From positions 400,104 to 464,103 of the forward strand of contig QZCP01000834.1 in NCBI GenBank assembly GCA_003956705.1: 64,000 nucleotides of DNA, written 5' to 3'. The stretch is from Brevipalpus yothersi. Its lineage: Eukaryota > Arthropoda > Arachnida > Trombidiformes > Tenuipalpidae. The notes beneath the pieces were generated by a model. That model made no database searches and had not been told where the DNA came from. It was given only the letters and a program-made list of their open reading frames with translations. Numbering within the stretch: position 1 is the first letter of the stretch; each line of letters starts with the position of its first letter. Positions 29,201 through 41,400 of this stretch are shown piece by piece. The translations under genes were made by a program, and so were the position numbers.

Positions 29201-32103
29201 AATCGATCGCGATCTCCATAAGCGAAAAGAAAATAACGTTCTGATGATTCACCATCAATTTAAGGCTTCCTGTGAGTCATAGGCATTCCAAAAATTTTCT
29301 CTCTCTCTCTCTCTTCTATCTCTCTTAACAATGACCACGCAAATGTTTCGAATTCAATTCAATTCGTCAAGCGATTCGATTTGGATTAATCATGCTTTTC
29401 CTAGTCTCTATCGAATAATTTTCGAATCGACTTCAAGTTGCGGCAATGTTAAGCATGAAACGCGCTCAAGTGGATCAATAGGCGCCACCTTGAGGTGCAT
29501 TTTGTTTCAAGTTCTAGAACTTGAATTAATAAAAAGATTTATCGAAATAAAATAATTTTATTGGTGAAATTTTGCAAATTGAATAGGATTTTGGAAAATT
29601 TTATTTGTCCTGATTTGTGAGCGGAAAATTTTTTGATCCATTGATGCTGGAAGGAAATAATATTGAGGTTTATCGCTGAATATATTAAACTTTTACGCTT
29701 TTCGAATGTTTTTACTATTATTTTTTTCTCAAATATTAGTTTTTTTATACTTTTGGTCCATGATTAATTGTAAGTGAATAAAAACAAAGGAAGAGAAGTT
29801 TATGGGAGCTATAGGATGGAAATTGGCCTGACAACGCCCATTAACTCTCTTAGCGAGGTCTTCAAAAACTTAGCAAGCGAAATCAAGTCGATTAGTCGAC
29901 AAAAAGTCTACCCTCAGAAACTATCTACTCATGACAAGAGTTTTTAATTCACATTGAGCTCCCTATTACTGAGAGTTTTCTGATATGAAATTGTAAAAAC
30001 AATCCTTCCAATCAATACTTACCCAATCAGAATCAGATCTTATGCGAATTTCTCTCAAATATGCCAATCACCGCAAAACATTCCCGAGATGGACATTCTC
30101 TCATGATTACTACATTATTTTATTACCTGTAATCATTGTTGATGACGGAAGCATGCTGGTGAGCATTCTTTTTGTTTCCCACAGAATGGCTGGTTTTCCC
30201 TTCCACAAATGAGCTGACTGTTTTCCTGATGTTTTCCTGGTGATTTTTCAACACTCATTCTCTGGATAATTTATCAAAAGTTCATTCAAAAAAGTTACCA
30301 TAAACTTTGTTCAAATTGAAATTGAAGTTGATGACCAAAGTGCATTCATTGTAATTCGAGGCATTGATCTGATAGTCAAATTTTTTTAACCTCTATTCAC
30401 CATTCTTCTCTCATCTCTCTTTCTGATAGTTACATTTAATCACTTTCAAATTCAACACTAAAAAGCAATCATTTATTGCTTGCATGGAGAACAATCCATC
30501 ATCATTACATGTTTGCAAACAGTGATTCCATGAAAATGCTCAAAAGGTACTATGATCTCATGAATTTTGTTTCCACTCAAAGTTCAGGTCATTAACTCAA
30601 TTTGAAAAAATAGTAATTCATCGGACATTCATTCCATTTTCTTTTCCCACTTTCCATTGGCGAATAGTTGCAAGTTTACCAGCCATTAATCACACGCAAT
30701 TGCTTGTGACAAAAATTCCACTGTTTCTGGTGATCTTTTCTTCCCATAGCATGCTGAGTTCAACTCATCCTCTGCATCCACAGTCTCCTGTGATGAGGGA
30801 ATTTCCTTGAATTTATTATCATGCTAGACTGTTGACTGTTGATTGCCAGTCACTGGACCTAACATGGGTTGATGTGCTTCAAGAGGTGTTAGTGGTGGTC
30901 ACTAGCCTACCAGAGAATTACGATAATAAACTCACTAATTTTATTGCAACACTTGCAGCTCACAACTACTTGAATTTTGGTGAAAAATTTTTCGAATCAA
31001 TGAATTTATGTCTGAAATGCAACGGTCAAACACACTATTCATTAGGTTTTTCAAATACTAGGTGAAAGTTATTGACCATAGAGTTTGCAGGTAGCTTTTG
31101 TTGCCAAATTGGGAAAGACTTCTACGGGCTATTGAACTACTCTTTGCTATGAGAGGATTGAATTTAAAATAGATTCAGATATTCAATGAACCAGTTAATC
31201 TGACCATTTGACTTTCGACAGCATGTCGATGAGTTTTGAACAGAACGCAGCCGGAAAGCGATGATGCAAGAGTAAAGCTTGACAACAGAAGGAAAATGGA
31301 TGAAAACACCGGAACGTGGTCCCAAAATTATCAACATCAGGCAGTAACCAATATACTCATGAATACTTGGATAATTCTCTATCAACCACCCACTCACCAG
31401 GCCTACATTCCGAAAGCAGCAGTCTCTCCATCAAAACCCGATGTTGGCCTGTCGCTAGCAAGGGTGGTACGATGAAAAGGGCCAATGAATATTGCATATC
31501 GGATGTATCTCTGATGCAAATTATAATAGAATATGAACTGTTCTTTTCCTATGGGGAGACATGCCGATTGCGAGGAACCATGTAGGCTATGGTAAGCTTT
31601 GCTGGCTTATTCTTTCACTTTTGGAGTCAAGCTGTCGATGCAAGTGGCGGATGGCCATTGAGAATTGTGAACATTTTTCTTCTCTAATAAGCAGAAATTT
31701 CTGGCTTCACACCTTGACTCTATGACTGATACTAGGTCAATGAATTTAGCAGATCTGAGAAAGATAGAGAGCTGAGTTTAGTGGACCTCCACTAATTAGC
31801 AACCGATGAATGAGATTCATTATAGATTATATGTTTTGATCTACACTGTACTTTTTCCATTTAGAGCAGTTTCAAGGTCATATCAAATGGAGTCCAACTA
31901 TTCTGCGAGACATAATTGAGCCTGTCTACTCAATGCCAGATACATCACAAATTGTTGAAACCATTTTTTCCTCAAGAATCATTTCAACTTTGGAGACCAA
32001 TAATGAGAGGTGAATATTTTTTCTTCATGCTGAGATGATAGCTTGTTCTTACGACTGCAATATCATCGTCTCTATTGAACATGATCTTCTTAAGCTCTTG
32101 TTT

Positions 32104-32107
<4 letters not shown>

Positions 32108-32159
<52 letters not shown>
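32108..32159. repeat. (GA)n microsatellite
   Basis: GA run of about 52 bp. Confidence 0.95.
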
Positions 32160-32165
<6 letters not shown>

Positions 32166-33446
32166 TTATTCGACAATGTGTCCTACTTCTACTAAGTTCT
32201 GTTTCGAATTTGCGTGCATAAGATCAAGCATCAAGTATACTATCATCTAAGGTAGGTTGGGTCATGTACTATCTTCTCATCTATCATGATTTGATCCTCC
32301 TCTACAACCTCGTGGAAGAACTGGATCCTGGATTTTCTACCATGAATTTTTCGGAAACACTTCGAACGGCAAAGTTGGTTGGATAGAAATTTAATGGTTG
32401 AGATTTAGAGACCAAATTTATCAATCTCTCTCTCTCTTCCCGAGGCCTCTGTCCGGATCTGTTGCGTGTGAGAGATGGGATCAAGTTCCTGAAGGAAAAT
32501 TTTTCAACCTCTGAGAGTTTCTAGAACTTAGATGATCGACCTTGGACTACCGTATATTTTAAGTTTATTTCACTTGAGGTCAGCTGAGTGATACGGGAAT
32601 GGAAAATATTTCAAAGGCCAATAAAATGTGTGTTTTCGTTTTAACATCTTACTGGGCAATGAATTTAGGGAAAGCCTCGATGCCTCAGGGCCAATATAAT
32701 TTCTTGGTAGGAAAATGTAGAGGAACTAAAGACGAGACAGATAAAGAAGTATCATGGAATAGGATTGCAGGACATAATCAAAATAACCAAAATAGGTAGC
32801 CAAGATGGCCCACCGATGGGTAAAACCGAGATCAGGTGATCTGATCAAATGACTCAGTTCATTGGTAAGGATAAGCAATAATTTCCTGTTCAATGTTGGT
32901 GTGTGCAAATGATGCACACATATCAGCAGTAGTAGTATAGTTGAGGTGAGAAAGATGTTAATTACATGATGAGCTTTTGGGACTTTCCAGCGCATACACA
33001 CCAGAATCTGATTCATTCACATTGGTGAAAATTATAAAGAAAAACAGCTCCCAGCACAATAATTACCGGTTTATCGTGTAGCGGAATTTGTGGGTTTCTA
33101 TTAGAAAAAAAATTAAATTAATTCAAGGCTTCATATTCTTAACTACACCTTCCCTGTGTATATATGCCACAAGATCAAAAGTCTCATGATGCTGGTATAC
33201 TTGGATAGTCTAGAAATTATCAAGAAAATCAAAAAATTCATCAACTCTTCCAAAGCTTTTCCAACCAATTTTTCTAGCCAATTCTTCAATCTTCTTCAAA
33301 ACACCTGAGTGAGTGTCTAGCATCATTTACCAATCTCTGGAAGTAGAGAAAAAAACACCCTAGGAAAATACATGTACGTATGTTCAAATGTAGATGGATG
33401 TCTTGATTAGCAAAAATTTTTCGTAATCAAAACCCAGGGAGACGGC

Positions 33447-33450
<4 letters not shown>

Positions 33451-33501
<51 letters not shown>
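33451..33501. repeat. (GA)n microsatellite upstream of the ABC transporter
   Basis: GA run of 51 bp, about 390 bp upstream of the ABCH ATG. GAGA-type regulatory use is possible but unproven. Confidence 0.95.
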
Positions 33502-33504
<3 letters not shown>

Positions 33505-33890
33505 TGAGGCTTGGGCTCATTAACGAAGAGAGAGAAAGGTATATTCTCTCTCTATCTATTTGCCGTTCTTAGAACTGGTTCCACTTGATCAGCTCTCCAG
33601 CACTTTGGAACATGATGCTGGTGCTCATGAAAGATAGATAGAGAGAGAGACCGCAAGTTCAGATGATAATTTCGTTTCCTTCGATGATAATATTCGTCCC
33701 TCTCTCTTCTCACCATTTGAAGCTCTCAAGCCAAGCAAACCAGTGAGGCTAGAAAGCTAGTGAGTGTTTATAATTAGTTTTCACTCTCTCTCTTTCTTAC
33801 TATTACACTTTCTTAGTATTTAATTGCGAAAAATTTTGCTCATATCTGTTCGTTCGATCATATTGACGCTCGAAATTTTTTGATCAAGAT

Positions 33891-36800
33891 ATGGATATCT
33901 CCAATCTTCGCGCCCGTTTGGACAGCATTCCGATGGACAATCTTCAGTTACCCAGTCAGAGAACATCTCGTACTCCGAGCATTTCAAGTGTTACCAGCTC
34001 ATGGAGAGGTCCTATGATGGCTGTGGAAGCTAAATCAGTGTCATATTTGCTCAACGATGGATTTCAAATGATACCCATTCTGGATCATCTTAATTTAACT
34101 GTTGAAGTGGGTACAATTTACGGTCTACTGGGTCCTAGTGGCTGTGGTAAGACAACTTTTCTCCGGTGTTTGATAGGATTCCAGCAAGTGACCTCTGGTC
34201 ATATAAGTGTTTTCGGCTTCGCTCCACGTGATGAGCGTTCCGGTGTCCCAGGCCGTGGATTGGGCTATATGCCCCAAGATCTGGCCCTTCATGAATATTT
34301 GACCATCGAAGAAGAGTTAACATATTTTGGTAATTTGTATATGATCGATTCTGATGTGCTCAAAAAACGAATCGATCGTTTGGTGGCAAGCCTAGAGCTT
34401 CCGGAAAAAACTCGCCTACTGGTCAATCTTAGCGGTGGTCAACGACGTCGAGTATCATTTGCATTGACCATTGTCCACAAACCACGTCTATTGATACTGG
34501 ATGAGCCCACAGTGGGCTGTGATCCAGTGCTTCGTGAAAGAATATGGGAAAGTTTAGTTCATTTTTCCAAAACTGATCGTATAAGTGTCATAATAACTAC
34601 CCATTATATTGAGGAAGCTCGTCGATCCCATCGAATTGGTTTCATGAGACGTGGATCAATTTTGATGGAAGATTCACCCAATAAATTGATGGAACGTATG
34701 GGATGTGATACATTGGAGAAAGTATTTCTCCAGATAGTGATGACTAAAGATAAGAAAGGTAATCATCAGCATCCTGGTCACCATTCATCAATCGATTCCA
34801 GTACATCGGCAAGTTCTTCATCATCAGCCGACATATTTCCAACGATTCGAAGTGCACCTCGATTATCGGAAGTGTCCTGTATTTATGTGAAATATCAAGA
34901 GCCCATGCCACGAATAGCTGTAAATTTTGAGGCAAAATTTATGTTATGGTACTACTTTCTCATTGTGATCATTCAAAATATTTCCATACAAATTAAGCGA
35001 ACACCGACAGTGATTATTGTACAATTTGTTATACCATTGATTAGTTTGATGTGTTTCTGCATGTTCATTGGACACACACCGAATGGTCTCCGGATTGGTG
35101 TGATCAATGATGAGAAGCCGATGAATTTGAGCTATGATCTGATAGATTCTGTTAATAAGTTTGTACTCAAAATGATACCATATGATGATATGGATCAAGT
35201 TAATTATGACGCTAAGCGGCAAAGAATTTATGGATGGGTTCATTTTAAAGAAAATTTTACCCAAGCAATCATTGAACGTTACACATTTCCGGAAATATAT
35301 TTAAATTCAACTCGATCAGCCAGCACTGTTGACATGCATTTGGATGTTACACATTGGCCACTGTCCATAACAGTTCGACGAGCATTTCAGGAAGCATTTA
35401 TTAATTTTTTATCACGAATGATGATCAAATTGGGCAAAAATCCGCAGATTGCTCAAATACCTGTTGATGTGCCCGAGCTACTGTATGGTAGCATGGAAAA
35501 TCATGATTATTCTGGATTCCGAGAATTTGTTTCCATCGGTATTCTGGTCATCATGTCATACACAATCGCCTTCGGTGTAACTATTTTGGTTGTTTTACAA
35601 GAGAAGACAAGCTTGATATTTGAACGTAATTACGCTGCAGGTGAGTTTCAATAGATTTCATTTCCAATGCTAATATGAGAGAAAATTCTGTCAAAAAAAT
35701 ATCCTCAAAAATGATCTAACTTTTGATTGGCCTTTCCGAGAAGATGAACTTTCTCTTGTGGCCTGAGTTTTGCCATTGATGTGATTATCCATTGATCTAA
35801 AGTGTACATCATCATGTACACTAATGTTCTAATCGTGACTCAAGAATGACGGAATGCTGGATGATTATCTCTGACATGATACATCTTGAAATAGATTGCA
35901 TTTCACATAGGTTTTGGAAGCACTACTCTTCCAATCCTCAGGAAAAAGTGGTTTTTCACACAATTTAATATTGTCGTCATTGCATGTTGGTGTCAAAATT
36001 CTTTTAAGTGGATAATTCTGTTAAGTTTTGATCAACCTCAATCTTGTTGATGATGGTTTTCACCCAGTCAAAGTGTGGAAAATATTCTAATCTCACCACA
36101 ATTGATGTGGATGACAACAATGTCCAGTATCACGTGGGCGACTTTTGCTCTTTTCGAAATGTATTCAATTGAAACTTTTTACCATGTCATCGCATAGAGT
36201 GTCCATTTAAGCTATCCTCTTCAAGATGATGGAAACTGTCAGCCACCATTATTGCCACCTGATGTGGTCATGTAATATATTTTGAAGTCATGAGAATTTA
36301 TCACCGATAACTTCCTTGAATTCATCCTTCTCGATCGAGTCGATATTGGAATCGAGTTTCTTCGAATCAAATAATTTCTTTTTCTTTTACTAATTTGCAT
36401 TTTTCGATGCTCGAATAGTTTTTCGGTGTGGCCAATTTTTTTCACCGAGTGCTAATTTGGGTTGATGATTTTTTTTGTTTTCATCCAATTTTGGTGGAAA
36501 AGTCTGATTCTTGAAAACTTTATCAGAAAAATTCTCAATGTGAAGCACTTTTGTGGGGGCTTTCACTTTCCATGCATATATTTCAATGCTATTCCACAAT
36601 CCATGGCTAGATTACTTTTTTCAATGAGAATTTTCTTACCTGGAAATCCTCAAAAATGATAATGTCAAGTGTATTATTGACGGAATATTAGTACTTGAAC
36701 ATCGAGATGCATCAGCACCACACGTTACCGGCTCCTTGATCTTCTGATTTTGATGGATTTTTGTCTTTTTATTCTCCAATTGCATGCTTCAAGCGCACAC

Positions 36801-36982
36801 TTTGATTCAGTTTGATCACAATCAGTATCACTTGGTATCCAGCATGCTTTGTTTTAACCTTGCACGAAAACTTTACCCACTAAAAATCTTCTCCATCAGT
36901 GTTGCTGTTGGCAAGAGGAACTGTATAAGGCGTTCATATATAATGATCTGAATGAAAGTAATCGAGGCAACATTGAGAAAGA

Positions 36983-37027
<45 letters not shown>

Positions 37028-38075
37028 TCTCTCTCTCTCTCTCTAACTAATCGGGTGAAGATTTTAAGATTGATTAATCGTCTATCATTTTCTTCATCTT
37101 TGAAGGTGAACAACAAATGAAAGGTGAATCCGGATTCTTTTTAGACATTTGAGAATGCAAAATTATGTATTTAAATTCTCTGCCCACAAGTTGGACAACT
37201 TTTTTCAGACTTGTCCACAAGGGAACTAGTACTACTCTAATGACTGATAATATCTGTACACCAGATTCAGATCATCAAGAATGACTACTGAGTGAAAAAT
37301 TAGTGTGATCAATTTCTAGAGTACATTTTCCTATGGGCATCCCGATCTGATCCATAAGCGATGTCTAATCACAGAGAAATTAATGATTCACTTACCAGAT
37401 TCGTTAGAGCTGCAACTGATGGCTACTGCTGGGAGAGTGAAATGTTTTCATTGTGATGAATGGCCCATGACATTTATTGCTTCAAGGTTCTTTTTTGGCT
37501 TCAAAATCATGTGATATTCGATTGGAATTTACGAATTTAATCTCATATATTTCTCTCTTCTATCTCTCCAATTTTCAGGTGTTTCAACAAGCCAGCTAAT
37601 TTTTGGCCATCTAATCACTCGTTTTGTAGTACAAAGCCTAGTAGTATTTATTTTATTCATCATGACATTAACACTATTCGATGTGAGCCAAAAAGGTTCC
37701 TACATAACTTCTTTGGCACTTTTATTGACCCATTCACTTACCGGTGCCTGCCATGGAATATACACATCAGCTCAATCGGAAAGTCTCTTCTTCGCTGCCA
37801 TAGCAAGTAATGCAATATTGATATTCTTCTTCGTTATCGGTGGCATTCTGTGGCCATACGAATCGTTGCCATACTTTCTCAAATGGATCGCAATGTTATC
37901 ACCCACATGCTTGCCCACCGAAAGTCTTCGAGGTGTTCTGGTTCGAGGATGGGGCTTCATGCACCCAAGTGTTATCAATGGTTTTGCGGTAGCATTTGTT
38001 TGGGCCATGATATTCCTGATCGGTTCTCTCACATCGTTCCGTTATGGTGTGGCCACCAGTAAGAGACAAGCCTAG
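33891..38075 (+). CDS. ABC transporter, subfamily H (half transporter), two exons
   Basis: Joined exons 33891-35640 and 37579-38075 encode 748 aa. The donor is GCAG|GTGAGT and the acceptor TTTTCAG|GTG, with a phase 1 junction in ..NYAA-G-VSTSQ... The N-terminal ATPase has Walker A GPSGCGKTT (81-89), Q-loop YMPQD (127-130), signature LSGGQ (180-184), Walker B LLILDEP (200-206) and the switch in TTHYIEEA (H238). GVPGRGLGYMPQ and ITTHYIEEAR are typical of the ABCH subfamily. A Ser-rich linker (about 295-312) leads to an ABC2-type membrane domain, with spans near 352-395, around the exon junction and four to five in exon 2. Half transporters dimerise at the membrane; insect ABCH members are tied to cuticular lipid transport, and mites have many. 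An AATAAA lies at 38440. The order NBD then TMD also fits ABCG, but the motifs favour H. Confidence 0.92.
35641..37578 (+). other. intron of the ABCH gene
   Basis: 1938 bp with GTGAGT at the 5' end and a TTTTCAG 3' end. It contains a GA run joined directly to a TC run (36986-37044). No coding content recognised. Confidence 0.9.
36986..37044. repeat. (GA)n-(TC)n inverted microsatellite
   Basis: About 40 bp of GA followed directly by 19 bp of TC. The two halves are reverse complements and could fold into a perfect 19-bp hairpin. Confidence 0.9.
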
Positions 38076-38457
38076 TCATGTGTGATACTCATGATATTGT
38101 GTATAATAATATAGATAAATTAATGGGTGACTTATAATTGGAACATTTTAAGCGGATGTCAAGTTTGAATTAAAGTGTGTGTATGTGTGAGAGCGTATCC
38201 ACATCGTGTAAAGATCAGGAGTCGAGATTTGATGGATCCATTTTAATTGGGTCACTCACAAATGATTCAATGTCATGGTTAAACGATATATTCATCAGGT
38301 AAATGAGTGCTGAAAGCTCTCTCTCTCCATCTCTTCCTGAAGGTAAATTTAAAGTCATTCTACACCCTAAAGCACACACTTAGCAAACTTTTGGATTAGT
38401 CAAGTGTTGCGGAAGATCGATTAATTTTTCGTGAATCAAAATAAAGTCACTCCTCAG

Positions 38458-38490
<33 letters not shown>

Positions 38491-41400
38491 CCTCACATCA
38501 TTGCTCAAGCATCACTCATTGAATCAAGATGACAATCGATTTGATTGTATTTCCACTAATTACGGTAATCATCGTCATGAGAAATAGTCATTTTTGAGGC
38601 TAGCTAATTTGAATGGCTCATTTTTGTTTTTTCTTTGTACTGAGTCATAGAATCAGGACGTCCGTGTGTTCAATGTGTTTCGAAATCTTTCGTATTTTTC
38701 TTGACGAAAAATATGGAGAAGGTTAAAAACAATGTCTTGATCAACTATTATTATTCAAATTTTAATAATGTTTACGATGAGTAAGTCGAAAATTGTGCGT
38801 CAATATTTCCCATCATCAAAATCCTTCCGAGAGGTTCCTTTTCTTAAGAATTTTTTTCCTACCATGATGATCAAGAATTGGGTTAATTATAATATATTGT
38901 AAATAAAAAAATTTCATCAACAATTGAAGTTCATTTTTGAACAAATTTTCCATCAATTATTTCCCGCCAACAAACTTTCAAACTTATCCTCGCCAAATGA
39001 TATTACAGTGTAATCAGTTATTCAATTTTTCGGCAAACCTTGAAGGAAGACCTCGACTAAATTAATCGTGCAATGTACTCTGGAATACGGATAAACTATC
39101 AAATGATTCCAGTGCATAGTTTCTCGGAAATTCTAGTTCCCATCATCAAGCCACTATCATCAGTATCCATTCTGATGATAAGCGGAAAATCAAATTAGCT
39201 ACAAATTGAATCTTCATCGCATCACGAATACAATGGAACACCCAAAAGTAAATTTTATCCAATAAAATGAGATTATTTCAATCCGAGAGATAACTGATGA
39301 GAATCATGTGTCTTCTCATTCTGTTGATTGAACAAAAAAGCAAATATTGAGTTTACTTATCGGTTTCAGAAACTTAGTTATGGAAGCAATCATAAAATTT
39401 ATTTTGAGCCATGATTTATCTCAACAGATGCCAATCCTAACCATTGACGATAATTATTCTGATGCACTCTCATAGAATAATCAATTGTCAACTGATCTCG
39501 ATGGATAATTGCAAAGCGGTATCTTTTCGAGGTCCCTGAATTGTGAAACAAGCATGATATAATATGAGCCGTGCACCTTCTTCAAGCTATCATTCTTGAG
39601 GGCGAAGAATTTTTTTTTTTCAAAATATATTTCTGAACTCAACAAGTAGACAGATTTAACTGTATCTTTGAGCCCGATCATTCATTTCTACTCTTGAGAA
39701 GTTCCAATTAATATCTATTGCACATATTGGCAATCAAAATCGTGAGATATTATCACAGGATAAATTATTATGAATTAATATTCATTGAAATTGAAGAATT
39801 ATTCTTCGTTAGAGGTGTTTGAATTGCAAAATTATTCGAATACACTATCTTACCTGTAATTTTTGTTATATTCGAATTCTCTACTTTATAAATGAAAAAG
39901 CTGCCATAATCGAAAAGCGCTATCCTGGTCTCAGATATGCCGAGCATTAAGAAGGCCGAGTTAATTGTACTCTAAATCTGAGCGGTTTGATAGCTATTTT
40001 TCCAATTTCAATTCTCTTTCCAGAGAAAAGGGGCAAGTCCTACCTACTTCTTGAATGAGAAATATTTTTGGAAAAACAAGAACAGAAGGTAAGTTCTTCT
40101 AGATTTTCAACCTGATTTTCAAATGAAAACAATGTTGCTGATGAGAATTGGGAATTACATGTATATTGATTTTTTTTGTGCCTTCTTGGACAATATTCTT
40201 GAGATCCTCGTGGTTAGTCATTTCTTGACAATCAAGATCTTTTACAATGAAAGACTAGTCGCACTTGTTATTCAAACATGACAAGACTGGGGGGAATTCT
40301 AACCACATTTCTGAATTTTATTTTTGATTATATGTGTTTTGAAAAAACACAGAAAAATCATCGATGAAAAGTTGTTCAGTTTGATAGCGGGCTTCAAATA
40401 GATTAAAGATTTAATATTCTTTATATTCTTTATTGTGATGCTCCAAATATTTTTAACAAACTATCTAATGTATTCAGATGCGATCTAAGCGTTTCTTCTT
40501 AGATACGTTTTTTCATCAACCATTTCTACCATAATTTTTGTAGATCACCATTCTGATCCGCTTCCACGGAATGAATAACCAGAAATGATTCCCAATCAGC
40601 AATCCCAAAATGATATCTATTCGATTTCTCTGAACTATCAAAACAAACATAGCATGAGATTCAGATCTTGTATCTCTAGAGCTGCTTCATAGGGTCGAAG
40701 AAACGGTAATCATAGCTCAATTCCTCTCTGAGCTCAGGAGATGAGATCGAATTCGAACATTCGATTTAAAATCAAACCTAACCGTCATATTATTAATAAT
40801 AGATACATGTATTGTACATGTATTGATAATAACATTTGGGCAGTTCATCGGGTATTGATTTTGACCTTTGCGAATCTGAAAGTAGATTTATTTCTGTGTA
40901 GATCATTTCTATGACTCGCATCATATCTTCAAAATTTGAATTCCAAATTTCAAGGATTTATAAATCTTCAGGAAAAAGTGAATCACGTCATATAATGAAA
41001 CTCGATCAACCTGATAGATATTAGCTTATCCTTAATCATTTTGTTCGCTATCTCTTGTTCGTTCCTTTAGATTGCAGCCAAATGCATGCAGTTTGTTGGT
41101 GATGCAAAGTTCAATGATATACACTGTACACTGTGAGGTGTGATCATTCAAACCATGACAAGTCAGCATTACGATTCATCTTTCATCTCAGCAATCATCA
41201 TCTTGAAATATTTTCATAGAATGAACTATCTTGAACTATCAACTTTATCAAATTAGAGAGTGAATATTCTTCTGAGGTCTTGGAATCATGAAACATATAG
41301 AATGAAACTTCTTGCCCGTATTTATCAAAATATGTGAATTTCTTTCTGTATAATTGAAGCAACTTAATCTTGAAGTAATGCTATCTGCGTTCAGATTCGT

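Larger units (their letters stand above)
26252..33890. other. intergenic, no confident gene
   Basis: 7.6 kb with no confident gene. GA runs lie at 32108-32159 and 33451-33501. The second is about 390 bp before the ABC transporter ATG and could belong to its promoter region. A weak Ty1/copia gag-like open frame (30832-31065) and a CTCF-like word (29481-29495, minus) are noted in the findings. I could not support tRNAs. Confidence 0.5.

Noticed and set aside
33891..38075. Calling the transporter ABCG (white/scarlet type)
   Set aside because: The domain order is the same, but the NBD wording (GVPGRGLGYMPQ, ITTHYIEEAR) fits ABCH better.
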